DNA of 64,000 nt from Fragilaria crotonensis. Taxonomy: Eukaryota > Bacillariophyta > Fragilariophyceae > Fragilariales > Fragilariaceae. The position numbers and the translations under genes are program-made. Each line of letters begins with the position of its first letter. Positions within the stretch are counted from its first letter, which is position 1. Of this stretch, positions 1 to 10,458 are shown piece after piece. The stretch covers positions 1-64,000 of the forward strand of contig JAKSYS010000044.1 in the NCBI GenBank assembly GCA_022925895.1, written 5' to 3'. The notes below the pieces were generated by a model. The model searched no databases. It was not told the DNA's origin and saw nothing but the letters and a program-made list of their open reading frames with translations.

Positions 1-814
1 TGAAAGAAGTCACGTTCTTGCGTCAGACAAAACACTTCATCCTGTAGCTTCTGGGTTCCGATACGCCCATCATGGTTGAGACGAATGCAATGATCTATGA
101 AGTCAACGTGGATTATCTGATGCAGTATAGTGATAATATCACCTTGTTGGGGGTTTGGAGTCGTTCTTATTGGCTGATCAAGTCCCCAGCTTATTCCTCC
201 TTTGCCAGCGAGCAATGGCGACTTGGGGACGGTTCTGCAACACGCAAAATTTTGAACTCGGTTCCCTCCATCGTGTCCGTTGGGCCGGGAATGGCGTGCG
301 CATGGCATACTGAACTATCCCTACTGTGTGTTCCCTGTGCGCAGCGGTAGAGAATGCTTCGCCAGTTCGCCAAGCATAAGGTCGTGCACGTGGAAAAAGT
401 GGGAACTCATTTCGGTTGAACTCTATGATGATAAACAGAATTGAATAACTATAATTTTAAAAAACTTCCATACACTTTTCCCAGATAACCGTCAAGTGCA
501 TGGCACTGTATGGTACTACAGTACACAGGTTCCCACTACCGGTAGTCACTACGGTAGTCAGCGCTGAGCGAAGAAGTGGTACAGTAGAGGTCTTCTACAA
601 CAGTACTGGTACTCCGGTGCACAATGCACATACGGTCCGCAGTCCGCAGTACCGGTACAAGTACGAGGGCAACTTTGGACTGCGCAGTGCGCAGTACAAG
701 AACTCCAATTGATTGTAGCCTTCAACCCACCCGCTCTGAACTGAAGATCTACAAGACATCTCTGCCCGACGCCCACCGTATCTACTCATTGGTTGACGGC
801 GAAGTATTGCATCT
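1..814. other. intergenic, no gene seen
   Basis: No reading frame here looks like a protein. From about 500 to 700 the DNA is rich in GTAC/TAC words and holds the palindrome CTACCGGTAG at 536-545, one of seven exact copies in the window. The right end is the 3' flank of the fibrillin gene. Confidence 0.6.
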
Positions 815-1573
815 CTATGGACGGTTGTCATCTGTCTTGACCAAAACAAACAATCCTCCGGGCGCATTCTGGCGAATAATCAAGAACTCGTCGTCCAAAT
901 AGGACACATCGAAGTACCCCGGACTAGTCTCCGAACTCGCACCCGGAATCTGCGGCAAGTCAAAAGCCAACGGCGGCAGGCTGTCTGTTTCCATTCCCAA
1001 AAGCTGCACCGGCTTCAATTTTACCGATTCGAAGTTAAGTCCAATCCGCATCGGCATATTGGGACGAGGTGAGGCTCGTGTCGTGACTTCGGCCCGAATC
1101 AATGATTGCGGAAATATCGAACTGGGAAACAACGATTGAATCTTGGGAATGAAATCAATAATATTTGTCACAATCGGTGGTTCAAACACTTGATAGATAG
1201 CTCCAGTTGTCGCGAGTGGCGATGCTCCCAAGACCAACACATCTTGAGCAGTCGTCCAAACCATACGCCAACTTCCGGTCAACGGAGAGTCGATTCCCGT
1301 CGAGATGCCGCGTGCTGCATCTGTTGTGGGATTGAGCCGTTCCAAGACGTGTATGGTCGTTTCGACTTTGTCTCGCGCGTTGGAGGTAGCGCCGTATCCC
1401 CGATCGTACGAGGCTCCCAGTTCGAGGAGACGACGTTTCAGACTTTTGGCATTCTCCGTGTCCCCATCGGACGCAACAAATAGGACAGTTCGTCTCGTCA
1501 CACGAACCGTATGTGAGGTGAATGCGCTAGTTAGAGTCCACAAGAGAGACACGAACAGAATGAGATTTGCCAT
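815..1573 (-). CDS. plastid lipid-associated protein (PAP/fibrillin family), plastid-targeted
   Basis: A 252-residue protein of the PAP/fibrillin family, small lipocalin-like proteins that bind lipids at plastoglobules and thylakoids. Residues 1-18 form a hydrophobic signal peptide ending in SAFT, which matches the diatom ASAFAP context for import into the complex plastid. A basic transit-like stretch (VRVTRRTVLF) follows. The core has the family's PLTGSWRMVWTT strand near residue 100. The C-terminal half ends in the typical YFDVSYLDDEFLIIR, then GGLFVLVK. The length is usual for the family. The ATG at 1573 puts the signal peptide at the very N terminus and there is no intron. The gene is divergent from the LRR gene at 1839. 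The family is clear; the fibrillin subgroup is not. Confidence 0.88.
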   Translation of the reverse strand: MANLILFVSLLWTLTSAFTSHTVRVTRRTVLFVASDGDTENAKSLKRRLLELGASYDRGYGATSNARDKVETTIHVLERLNPTTDAARGISTGIDSPLTGSWRMVWTTAQDVLVLGASPLATTGAIYQVFEPPIVTNIIDFIPKIQSLFPSSIFPQSLIRAEVTTRASPRPNMPMRIGLNFESVKLKPVQLLGMETDSLPPLAFDLPQIPGASSETSPGYFDVSYLDDEFLIIRQNAPGGLFVLVKTDDNRP

Positions 1574-1838
1574 GGCGACGATTGAGAATAATCCTTGTAA
1601 CTTCTACGCATACAAATTAATGTTGATGTCACAGTTGACTGTAAGATTCAGTCTGTCAATTGACGTTGGATGCCGTTTAGTTGCCGAACGCCAAAAATCT
1701 TTTGGTCTGTCGTTCAACCCGCGTCATCGTGTCGGGACGGAGTCGGATGGCCACTCGTCTTATCATATGACATACGACGACTGCCACCCGCACATGGAGT
1801 TTCTTCTCAACCTCGGCTCAGAAATCATTCTCTCCACC
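1574..1838. promoter_or_regulatory. shared divergent upstream region of fibrillin and LRR genes
   Basis: These 265 bases separate the start codons of two genes pointing away from each other, so both promoters and 5' leaders must lie here or overlap the neighbouring gene. I see no clear TATA or initiator element. The reading frame of the LRR gene stays open upstream through this region and into the antisense of the fibrillin gene, which I take as chance. Confidence 0.4.
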
Positions 1839-3107
1839 ATGTCCGCATGGGGAGCCGCTGCAAAATCTTGTAATGCGTTGCTCTTGAGAGTCGAACAGAA
1901 TGACCCGTCGCTGACGGAGTTGGTGATACTTCCGTCAAAAACCTTTGGAGGTCCAGAAGTGGAACGATTGGCGGCTGCCCTAGGACGCAACACTCACTTG
2001 ACGACATTGAGTGCATCCGGTCATGCTGTGCCACCGGCATCGTTAAAAATCTTGGGCAAGGCGTTGGCGACAACGAAGTTCTTGAAAAAAGTTGCTTTGG
2101 GAGACAAGAATATGGGCAATGAAGGCGTCTTGGCTCTCGTTGGTGAGACTGGATTCGGTGTTTTGGAAGTGGTTGACCTTGCGTTCAAGAACATTTCGGA
2201 AGACGGTATGGCGGTCTTGGGAGCGGCTCTGGGAAGGAGTTGCTTCTTGAAAGATATAGATCTCTCTCGAAACCCTGTCGGAAACGCAGGTCTCGTCACC
2301 TTTTGCGAGGCCGCTGGCGATCCCGTTTCTCTATCAACTCTCCAGAATGTCAACTTGTCTGAATGCCAAATTGGAGCTGTAGGCATGGAGTCACTCGCAA
2401 AGCTACTGGTCCAGACAAGTTGCACCTCACTAGGTTTGGCTTCGAATCCGCTTGGACCATTGTCCGCGTCGTCCTTGGCAGCATTGATTCAAGATGGAAA
2501 ACTGCAAATGCTTGTTCTAGAGTCGTGCGAGTTAGGTGACGAGGGGTTAGCTGAGCTGTGTCAAAAGGGGATTCCCTCCGGCGTGCAAATTCTGGATCTT
2601 TCCAACAACGGCATTGGAAATAATTCAGCTATAAACTTGGCAAAGATGCTCAGTAGCTGGGATGCTTTGTCGGATTTGAAGTTGGCGAATAATTTGATCG
2701 GCGAGGAGGGCATGTTGACCGTTTCAACGGCGTTGACCTGCACGGAAGCCCTCGATGCAACTAACACCGATTGCGGCGTTCAAGGTGCCACGAGTCTCAT
2801 CCGCGCGACGGGTCTCAAGCGATTGCGGTTGTTCAACAACAAATTAAGATCCAATGGATTCCAAGCAATTGCCGCCATTATTTCAGAAACCAACCTCTTG
2901 GAACTTGATCTTGGCGGGAATGAGGCGACATCTGGGGACATGTTGACGTTACTGAGAAAGATCCGAATGTCGGAACGAATCAGTCTCAACTTACTTGAGA
3001 TTGGGGCAAACGAAACGAGTATGGAAGTGGAGGAGGAGATCAACCGAATCAAGGAGGTGCACCCTCATCTTGACATCGCAAGAGACCGTGCAAGACTCGC
3101 AGTATGA
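1839..3107 (+). CDS. leucine-rich repeat protein (ribonuclease-inhibitor/NLRC3-like LRR)
   Basis: A 422-residue protein made almost wholly of leucine-rich repeats of about 28 residues of the ribonuclease-inhibitor type. Recurring segments include LEVVDLAFKNISEDGM, LKDIDLSRNPVGNAGL, LQNVNLSECQIGAVGM, VQILDLSNNGIG and LLELDLGGNEATSGD. No signal peptide, membrane segment, NTPase or kinase domain is seen, so it is probably a soluble binding scaffold. The open frame runs upstream to 1305, but that part overlaps the fibrillin gene and has no LRR character. I chose the ATG at 1839 because of its CACCATG context and because the repeat fold begins right after it. The C terminus is helical and charged. 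The partner is unknown. Confidence 0.8.
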   Translation: MSAWGAAAKSCNALLLRVEQNDPSLTELVILPSKTFGGPEVERLAAALGRNTHLTTLSASGHAVPPASLKILGKALATTKFLKKVALGDKNMGNEGVLALVGETGFGVLEVVDLAFKNISEDGMAVLGAALGRSCFLKDIDLSRNPVGNAGLVTFCEAAGDPVSLSTLQNVNLSECQIGAVGMESLAKLLVQTSCTSLGLASNPLGPLSASSLAALIQDGKLQMLVLESCELGDEGLAELCQKGIPSGVQILDLSNNGIGNNSAINLAKMLSSWDALSDLKLANNLIGEEGMLTVSTALTCTEALDATNTDCGVQGATSLIRATGLKRLRLFNNKLRSNGFQAIAAIISETNLLELDLGGNEATSGDMLTLLRKIRMSERISLNLLEIGANETSMEVEEEINRIKEVHPHLDIARDRARLAV

Positions 3108-3922
3108 AGGGGAAGAATTTATCAAACCCACTGCTTCCCGCTACACCTGAATTTGAATTCTCACAGTTAGGTGAGAAACCGTTACGCCTTCCTTAAGGTT
3201 GAAACTTGAAACGCGGCCTCCATAATCTTGCATCTTGCACCCACTTGAGTACTAGTGTACTAGTAGGAGTACATGTGTGCAGACCTATACATGAATCTGT
3301 AGATTTCATTTACGTTTATTTGAATGACCTGACGTTTCGGGAGAATGCCCGAATTTTTTCTAAGTAGTGATATCTCTGGCGTTTTTTTTTTGGGACAGAC
3401 GTACTCCAGTACGACTACCGGTAGTACATCTTACAGCTCGGACCGACTTCCGCCATTAATTGTCACGGCTCGCGGCTTGTGGCTTTTGGGTGTTCTTGTT
3501 TTGAGCGGTACCAGTATCATACATACATACATACATAGGCACTGCGAGAGAAAAAAACACAATACGAGCTGACGCACAGACGTAGTGCCGTTGGGACAGC
3601 GATTATTCTTCATTTTTTGTTTTGCCATCTTATGCACACCTGCTCCTTTTTACGACGACGAAACGCCGAGGCACCTCATCACCATACTTCAAATTCTGAG
3701 TGAACCGTACTACCTCCCAGACACATCAACAACTCGAAAAGCTATTTACACAGTCAACACACGAGACTGCAAACATTGACGACTACTAAGGAGTTGACAC
3801 CTTAGAAACCGAGTTGATAACCAACTAGAGCTGCAACGAGAAGGATTCGACGTAACTTCCGTCCGTCAGGCATCGTCTTGTGAGTTGAACTGCTCGCGAG
3901 CCAAAAGACATCAGGAAAGATC
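3108..3922. other. intergenic, no gene seen
   Basis: No convincing protein frame. The stretch holds AGTACTAGTGTACTAGTAG-like words near 3246, the palindrome CTACCGGTAG at 3415-3424, and a short (CATA)n run near 3518-3535. The last 150 bases are the likely promoter and leader of the sulfotransferase gene. Confidence 0.55.
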
Positions 3923-4966
3923 ATGACTGACTGCAGTCGGTTGTCACAAGGTGGCAACCGAAGGATTTTGCTTTGGCTCGCCTTTATGATTGTTATCATG
4001 GCGGGGCCATACGGCGTAATCTTTCGTTATGTTGACCACCGGTACATTGACGCAGTATGTATGGGAGATACTTCTTGGTCGAGTACTACTGCTAGTACCT
4101 ATTTGCAACAAACAAAGGACGATGACGCGACAGACGTTGTACCGACTCGTCGTCTCGAATTTGTTCACATCCCGAAGACGGGAGGTACAGTGATTGACAG
4201 TGTGGCTGCGCGCAACAACATTACATGGTCTATTTGCCACTTTTGGATTGAAGGTATCTTAAATGAAACCAGATGCCCACGCGACACCCTCCAATATCCA
4301 TGGTTACACGAAGAAAGGCACCATTACTGCCCGTGGTGGCACCTTCCTCCACAGTATTTTGAACTTCATAAAGTCAATCCATATGCTGGAGCCGATCTCT
4401 TTTGTGTGGTTCGAAACCCATATGATCGTCTGATAAGTGAATATTTTTTTGAGGGGACCTACATTACGAACCAAACGATGGAGAATCTGAACAATGTAGC
4501 GCAATTGAACGCTTGGGTGGATTCTAACATGCGATTTTTGATAATGAACATGAAGCGGGGTGATATCGGCCGCAATCGAACAGGTAATCAACCATACTTT
4601 CGTAGTGGTGGTCACTTCATTCCTCAATATGATTATGTGTTTGAGCATCGCAGACGAATTATTAAACACGTGTTGCGGTTTGAGAATCTGGTTGACGAGT
4701 TTCATGCCCTTATGAAACTGTACAACCTTCCCCTTCGTCTACCGACGCGCCGACTGAGACCAAGTCACTCGAAGACAATCAGTGCCAATAACTTGACAAG
4801 AAAGAATTTGGAGTTGATTGAACGCCTGTATCAAGACGACTTTCGGGAATGGGGTTATGAGATTTTGTCAGAGTCATTGGCTTCAGAAACACTTCCACCG
4901 ACAGCGTCACCGGCTTCGACGGCGTCAAGTGCGTCGAAGGCATCAAGTGCTTCGAAAGCAAAATGA
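3923..4966 (+). CDS. Golgi-type membrane sulfotransferase (Sulfotransfer_2-like)
   Basis: A 347-residue type II membrane protein. After a short basic N terminus there is a membrane anchor at about residues 14-36 (WLAFMIVIMAGPYGVIF). The lumenal domain has both PAPS-binding signatures of sulfotransferases: the 5'-phosphosulfate loop HIPKTGGT near residue 80 and the 3'-phosphate motif VVRNPYDRLISEYF near 163. It would transfer sulfate from PAPS to a glycan or protein in the Golgi; the acceptor cannot be read from sequence. Several N-glycosylation sequons (NIT, NET, NQT, NRT, NLT) fit a lumenal domain. The C terminus is a low-complexity Ser/Ala/Lys tail (ASSASKASSASKAK) that looks repeat-expanded. 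Single exon. Confidence 0.85.
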   Translation: MTDCSRLSQGGNRRILLWLAFMIVIMAGPYGVIFRYVDHRYIDAVCMGDTSWSSTTASTYLQQTKDDDATDVVPTRRLEFVHIPKTGGTVIDSVAARNNITWSICHFWIEGILNETRCPRDTLQYPWLHEERHHYCPWWHLPPQYFELHKVNPYAGADLFCVVRNPYDRLISEYFFEGTYITNQTMENLNNVAQLNAWVDSNMRFLIMNMKRGDIGRNRTGNQPYFRSGGHFIPQYDYVFEHRRRIIKHVLRFENLVDEFHALMKLYNLPLRLPTRRLRPSHSKTISANNLTRKNLELIERLYQDDFREWGYEILSESLASETLPPTASPASTASSASKASSASKAK

Positions 4967-6145
4967 ATCAAAATTTGAATGCTCGCATGAAGGACATCGA
5001 ACCAAAGTCTTCGACAGCGCGCACAGGCAAAGCCTTGCACGACCGCTGGCAGATACGTGTACCGATGTGCAAAAATGGCGACTGCGTGGCTGAGGCTACA
5101 TCGTAGACGTTACTCTAGAGATTATTTTGTTAACCAGCTTGCAAGCCTCACTGGTGCACCCCAAGTAGCTATTTCAGAGAATATGGGTCCACCTCCGTTG
5201 TCTCGTCCGATGGAGATTTAGCGACGGATGCCCGACTCATCGCGTGAGAATTCTTCTTGCGTTTTATGATGGCTTCTTTCTCAAATCGCGGCTTCCAGAA
5301 TTTGTTCGAATAGCTGCTGACAGTGCTGGGGATCTACAAGTGTTTTGAATCTGCAATGCAGTGCTCGTATTCTTGCTTGTGCTCGCCACTCGCGTTGACT
5401 AAGACAGGGTATTACATTGTTGTTGACATAGTGCTTGGTTCGATCGAAGGTTTCTCCATTACCCGTACGTCGTGCGATCTTAGACGCACGTGTTCCGGCA
5501 CATGGCAGAAAACGTTGCAGACAAGGAACGATCCTTTCCTCTTTTGTCAATGAACTTATTTTCTATGCCAGGGAACGAACTGACTTGTCGCCATCGAGGA
5601 TCATCTCCAGCCAAGTTTCGACGTTGCCGCCACAACCAGTGGTATCACGGTATGGGATACCACCATTGCATTTTCAATATCCCCCTTGAAGCTTTTCAAC
5701 ATCATCGAGGAATGTACGAAAGCACTCTAAACGCCAGCAAAGTGATCGACAATCGACAGTCAGAGCGTGTCTTGGAGTCAACACATGAGCATGATCGTCA
5801 CCATTATCTTCCACAGTTAGGGTAAAAATGGAGAATTACTTAGGACCGGGTTATTTTACCACACCAAGTATATTCTACATATATGGATACATATTTTGCT
5901 CCTTCCTATTGTATCTTGTGTATCGTATATCATATGAGTACTGAGTACCCTTTCCCGTGTGCACAGTGCACAGTGTACAGTATATTTTTTACTGGCGTAG
6001 AAGTTGGTCAAACCCGTTGAATTCTTGGTAAGCGATTTTCATGAACATAAATATGAATCCCGTAAAAACGATGGATTTTGAATCCTGCCGAGTTTTCTCA
6101 TGTGTGGCAGAGAATTGAGAAATTCAGCCGTCCCGGACGTTTCCC
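4967..6145. other. intergenic, no gene recognised
   Basis: Frames of 76 to 111 codons overlap on both strands near 5281-5825, but none has recognisable composition or motifs. The segment near 5940-5990 is rich in GTAC/TGCAC words. The last 150 bases are the likely leader of the ankyrin gene at 6146. Confidence 0.45.
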
Positions 6146-9100
6146 ATGGTGCTAATTGAGAGTGACACCAACGTTGCGCCAAGGGCTGGCCATCGCAAGA
6201 TGGAAAAGATTTACCAAAGTAGTAGCAATACCAGTAACACCAACAACGACGTTCACAGACCCTCAGAAGCACAACTGCGTTGGGCACAATTTCACCACAA
6301 AACCAGAGCGAGGGAAGTCAAGGAACGAGTGGACCGACTTTGGCGTACTCCTCTTGAAGTCAAAGATGTCGATGGAGCGCTCTCAGACGATGGGACTAGC
6401 ACATGTAGTGATGGATCCTGTGATTCTCCGACGCAAGCCTTTCCTCCACGACGATCAAGACCAAAGATTTCACGAGGGAGGCGAGCATTGTTGAAAGTGA
6501 GTCAGCGAGGGTACGAAAAGCGACGAGCTTTCATAAAAGAACAAGGCTTTCAGTGCTCAAGTGATAAGGAGAACCAAGTAAGGGAAGAACGCGATGAGTA
6601 TGAAGGAACCAAGCGTTCCGCAAAAGGTTCTAGGGGGCGTCCCAATGCTGATGAGGCCCGAAAGCATCGATTCGAAGCTGCGTACGCCATGATGAACAAT
6701 CTCAATCCTGCGAACAAACCAGTGGAAGTCAGATCAACAAAGCGTTGGACAAGACCTAAAAATGTCCATACAGCCAATGATTCGTCGAGTACGAACTATC
6801 AAGATTGGAAATGGGGCCTCGCCAGACGCAAAAGGACTGCTGATACTCGATTGTCCCGAATGACAAACATGCCCTTCGATCGACGAGCCACGTGGTTAGT
6901 TCACATGCCCGCCAGAGAATCTTCAGCAGCGTCGAGCCGCTTCAAATATAAACTGCCCGTTTCTTCCGATGGAGACGTCTTGGAACCTGTTTCAATGCAT
7001 GAAGGAACGGACGTGTTGTCTCCTGGCCAACTCAAATTTGATGAAATGGTCTCACGACTCCAAGACTATGACAGTGCTCCAGTTCCGGAGCATGGTATGT
7101 CTAGCCTCTCTGCTCGGTACCTGAATTGTTTGCCCACATCAGAACCCATCCAATCATCCCGTGTTGTGAGGCAGCATCGAACGCCGTTGGATTCATCATT
7201 GGACGACCAATCCAAGAATGAATTACATATTGATGTTAGACGGCAACGCGAGAGCATCGGTGAACGATATGCGCGAGAGCACTTGCAGTACCACGAGGAG
7301 GAAGTGACGCCTCATCGAAGATCTCGCAGTGGCGTTGGTGACCGTTATGAGGAGTACTTGGCGCAGCAACAAGGTCGCGTTTCGGAGGCGCATTCTGTGG
7401 GCACTGTTGGATCCATCGATTCTGATTTTTTCGAAAGGGCGAGACAAATGCATGACACGAGACCACTTGAGGACGGAAGCAGTGGTCGCAGATATCCAAG
7501 ACAGGCATCGGCGTTGCAAGCCATCCCTGAGTCATCCAACAGCTCTACAGGAAAAGTCAGATCTGTCAGAAGGGATGACGACGCTTGGAATCCATTTGAA
7601 ACCCGCGCTCAAGATGGTTATTATCGTGGTAAAGATATCAATGGAATGAACAGCAACGACAAGAGCGGGCCAGGATCCGGTCGTGACTACTCGTTTGAGC
7701 ACCATGGGCAGTACCCTTCGTCAGCTTTCCCTCCGAAATCATGTCAAGACTCACGACCACTGGACACACGTGACTCTATAGCTTCTCATGCCAACTCCAC
7801 GTCATCAAGCGATCTCCAGACGCCTAGAACTCAAATCCGAGAAAAGGGAGCACTTTTTGACTTTGCTACTCCAGGCAGCGACTTTAGCGAGGACGGGAGA
7901 AGGAAGGTCGCCGATAGGAACGCCTCGGTGTCAACCGCATCCTCATTCCGATTGGGGGCAGCAAAGGTAGCAGGTGGTATCTTTCAGATGATGACAGGCG
8001 CCAGTCGTTCGGTTAGTGATGATGGGTCAGAACTCAGGGCGGTAGCAGCTTTCCGTGAGACTCAGAAGGAAAGGAGAGGAAATCAAGATGGGTCAACGTC
8101 GACATCGTCCTCCTTCCATGCGTTACCGGAAGGACTTCGACGCTTAGTTCTAGGGGCAACTCCCTCTCAACAGGACAGCGAGGAGCGGCCTGCTTACGAT
8201 TCTGGAACTCTCGACCGCCACAGCTCTGAACCGCCACCGAGCTTGCACCAGTTCAACCAATCAGTCTTCTCATCCGATACACCCGAGCGACCAAGTACCG
8301 CTCGCTCCACAACCACTTCGTTGTCACCCGAGCACGGCAAGCTGGTACACCAAAAGCTGATGGAGGAGTCTATGATGTTTGGCGAGAATGGAATTGCTCA
8401 AGCAATTATAGACACGGACGATACAAAGAGTGACGCAAGTGGATCAGTGATGGACACCGTGACCGCCGCGAACCTGATGATGTCCCCAACGATTCTCACC
8501 AAACGACATCAGCAAGCCGTCAAAGCCATTGAAAGGCGCAACTGGGAGCAGATCACCTACCTTTTGAGTGCGAATCCTTGGCTTGCGGAGATGATGGAAG
8601 TGACCACACAACAGTACCTGTTGCACAAAGTCGCCCTCTACGGAGCCAGTAAATTCCTTTGGTCAGATGAAAATGATGCGGTCGACATCATCCAAGCCGC
8701 GCCGCAACAGCTGAACGAAGATATATTGCGCATGTTCCCATCCTCTGTTCATAAGTTTGATCATGATGGAAACTTGCCGCTGCACATGGCTGCGGCATCT
8801 GGAAACATCGAAATGGCAATTCTCCTGGGAGAACGCTTTGCGAGTGGGGCGTCTGTTCGCAATAATGACGGTATGCTTCCATTGCATTTGGCTGTTCAAG
8901 CATGTGCAACACCACTAGCCAACGCTTCTGGTGAGATGGTGTATGGAGCTGATTTCGTTGCTCTAATCTTGCAACTTTTCCCCGGAGCTGTCGCAGTTGC
9001 TGACAACGAAGGAGAATTGCCTCTTCACATCGCTGCCGCTGTATTGGAAGGAGAGGTAGGGGTTGACATAATCTATTTGCTTCTGGACGAGGCAGATCGC

Positions 9101-9835
9101 CAAGCTCAATCCGACGGTGGGCTTCGTTTCATTGAGAAGGTTCATTCCAAGACTGACGATGATTCGGTCGATGATACCGCAATGCTCACAGCTAGCCCGA
9201 CCGACCAATTGGACGACGACATTATGCACTGTACGATGGTGCGAAATGAAATGGGTCGAAATGCATTGACGAAGGCCATCGAGGCTGGATCTGGTTGGCA
9301 GGTTATTGAGGGCCTTGCGCGTGGACCTGGAGGAACGCGCGCCGCGCTCATGCAAGACGCGCATGGATGCAACGCGCTTCACTTGCTCCTCAGTGAAGAA
9401 TATGGAGACCCTCAAGCTGCGCTCTCAATTCTGAAAATCGCTCCAGCCACAGTCACTGTTAAGAACGCTGACAGGATGCTTCCAGTTGAGATCGCATGTC
9501 GAAATGAAATGCCGGAAGAGGTCATATTGGCGATGGTTCTCGTTGACTCGCCCGTAGACCTTAGTAGGAAGGACATTATTAAGATGAAAAAGGGTTATGG
9601 TGGAAGTTGGTGGTTCCTCACTTGCGAGAGTGACGATCAATTTGTGGAGCTTGTCATCGAAGTGATTTCCATTTGCAACTCTGAGCATCTACGCGAACTG
9701 TGTTACATGAAATGCGGCCAAGATGGAAAAGGAGCACCGGTCCTTGAAAGAGCCACGCCGATGTGCCGAGAGGTACTTGAAGAGGCTCTCAGTTTCGGAA
9801 TGACAGCATATGCCGGTGATCGACAAAGGAAGTAA
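6146..9835 (+). CDS. large protein with disordered N terminus and C-terminal ankyrin repeats
   Basis: A single-exon 1229-residue protein. Roughly residues 1-780 are charged, Ser/Arg-rich and probably disordered, with several basic clusters (PPRRSRPKISRGRRALLK near 100) that could act as nuclear localisation signals. From about 780 the chain is helical. Ankyrin-type repeats run from about 865 to 1130, with the LPLH signature in FDHDGNLPLHMAAASGN, NNDGMLPLHLAVQ and DNEGELPLHIAAAV, and more divergent ones after. Large diatom families carry this LPLH ankyrin type, and none of the well-known enzymes is fused here. The ATG at 6146 sits in a CCCATGG context. It probably acts as a protein-binding scaffold; the partner is unknown. 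A second ankyrin protein of similar style lies at 24558-26044. Confidence 0.8.
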   Translation: MVLIESDTNVAPRAGHRKMEKIYQSSSNTSNTNNDVHRPSEAQLRWAQFHHKTRAREVKERVDRLWRTPLEVKDVDGALSDDGTSTCSDGSCDSPTQAFPPRRSRPKISRGRRALLKVSQRGYEKRRAFIKEQGFQCSSDKENQVREERDEYEGTKRSAKGSRGRPNADEARKHRFEAAYAMMNNLNPANKPVEVRSTKRWTRPKNVHTANDSSSTNYQDWKWGLARRKRTADTRLSRMTNMPFDRRATWLVHMPARESSAASSRFKYKLPVSSDGDVLEPVSMHEGTDVLSPGQLKFDEMVSRLQDYDSAPVPEHGMSSLSARYLNCLPTSEPIQSSRVVRQHRTPLDSSLDDQSKNELHIDVRRQRESIGERYAREHLQYHEEEVTPHRRSRSGVGDRYEEYLAQQQGRVSEAHSVGTVGSIDSDFFERARQMHDTRPLEDGSSGRRYPRQASALQAIPESSNSSTGKVRSVRRDDDAWNPFETRAQDGYYRGKDINGMNSNDKSGPGSGRDYSFEHHGQYPSSAFPPKSCQDSRPLDTRDSIASHANSTSSSDLQTPRTQIREKGALFDFATPGSDFSEDGRRKVADRNASVSTASSFRLGAAKVAGGIFQMMTGASRSVSDDGSELRAVAAFRETQKERRGNQDGSTSTSSSFHALPEGLRRLVLGATPSQQDSEERPAYDSGTLDRHSSEPPPSLHQFNQSVFSSDTPERPSTARSTTTSLSPEHGKLVHQKLMEESMMFGENGIAQAIIDTDDTKSDASGSVMDTVTAANLMMSPTILTKRHQQAVKAIERRNWEQITYLLSANPWLAEMMEVTTQQYLLHKVALYGASKFLWSDENDAVDIIQAAPQQLNEDILRMFPSSVHKFDHDGNLPLHMAAASGNIEMAILLGERFASGASVRNNDGMLPLHLAVQACATPLANASGEMVYGADFVALILQLFPGAVAVADNEGELPLHIAAAVLEGEVGVDIIYLLLDEADRQAQSDGGLRFIEKVHSKTDDDSVDDTAMLTASPTDQLDDDIMHCTMVRNEMGRNALTKAIEAGSGWQVIEGLARGPGGTRAALMQDAHGCNALHLLLSEEYGDPQAALSILKIAPATVTVKNADRMLPVEIACRNEMPEEVILAMVLVDSPVDLSRKDIIKMKKGYGGSWWFLTCESDDQFVELVIEVISICNSEHLRELCYMKCGQDGKGAPVLERATPMCREVLEEALSFGMTAYAGDRQRK

Positions 9836-10458
9836 ATGACCTGCTGAGAGCAATTAGTAGTTTTGTTGTCATGCACCTACAGAATCTACCTCTTACCTCT
9901 TACAAATGCTGCGTCACAATCTAACCCAAGTCCACTCCTGCCAAGAACGTGCCTTTGAAATCTGCCACTTCGGGCTCCAATCGAAAATTCACATGAAAAT
10001 ATGACAAGAAGGAAAACTTCAAATTCAGCAACACTTGCAAAGGCACTTAATTCTGCGTGGAAAAATGTCTTCTCAGCATCGAGTATGCATTGCTTGATAC
10101 AAAAGGCAGGTGGATGAACCAATATGCTGCACTTCCTCCTCTTTTGTGCAAACCTGATCCCATGTCCCCTTGTTGTCAAGTGAGATCGATCTCACGATAT
10201 GGGCGCCGAACCAGATAGTGGCAGCCGTGTCGAAGATTGCGATTAAGTCCACTTCCATCGACGACATCGGGTTGTGGACCGATAAAGAAGGTTTGATGTT
10301 CATAGGCTCTGCACTCCTAAACTGACTTAACATGTAAAAGAAACTGTGAACGCACCTAAAATAATCTACTTCATCTAGTACAAGGTCCTTAATAAATGTT
10401 ACTTCAGGAAGTTGCTATTATTGATCGACCGGCGTAGTTCACACTACACAAGAAGGGC
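9836..10458. other. intergenic; possible decayed minus-strand coding fragment
   Basis: This is the gap between the ankyrin gene and the 3' end of the acetolactate synthase-like gene. On the minus strand, 10073-10333 and 9886-10179 give overlapping frames with fairly protein-like composition (for example SVHNPMSSMEVDL and AEKTFFHAELSAF). I see no start, splice pair or domain that would make a gene. It could be a relic or an unrecognised small gene. Confidence 0.35.

Noticed and set aside
1305-1838. Upstream 178 codons of the LRR reading frame
   Set aside because: They overlap the fibrillin gene antisense, lack LRR pattern, and a good ATG follows at 1839.
5281-5825. Overlapping frames of 76-111 codons on both strands
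   Set aside because: They lack protein-like composition, motifs and start context; treated as chance.
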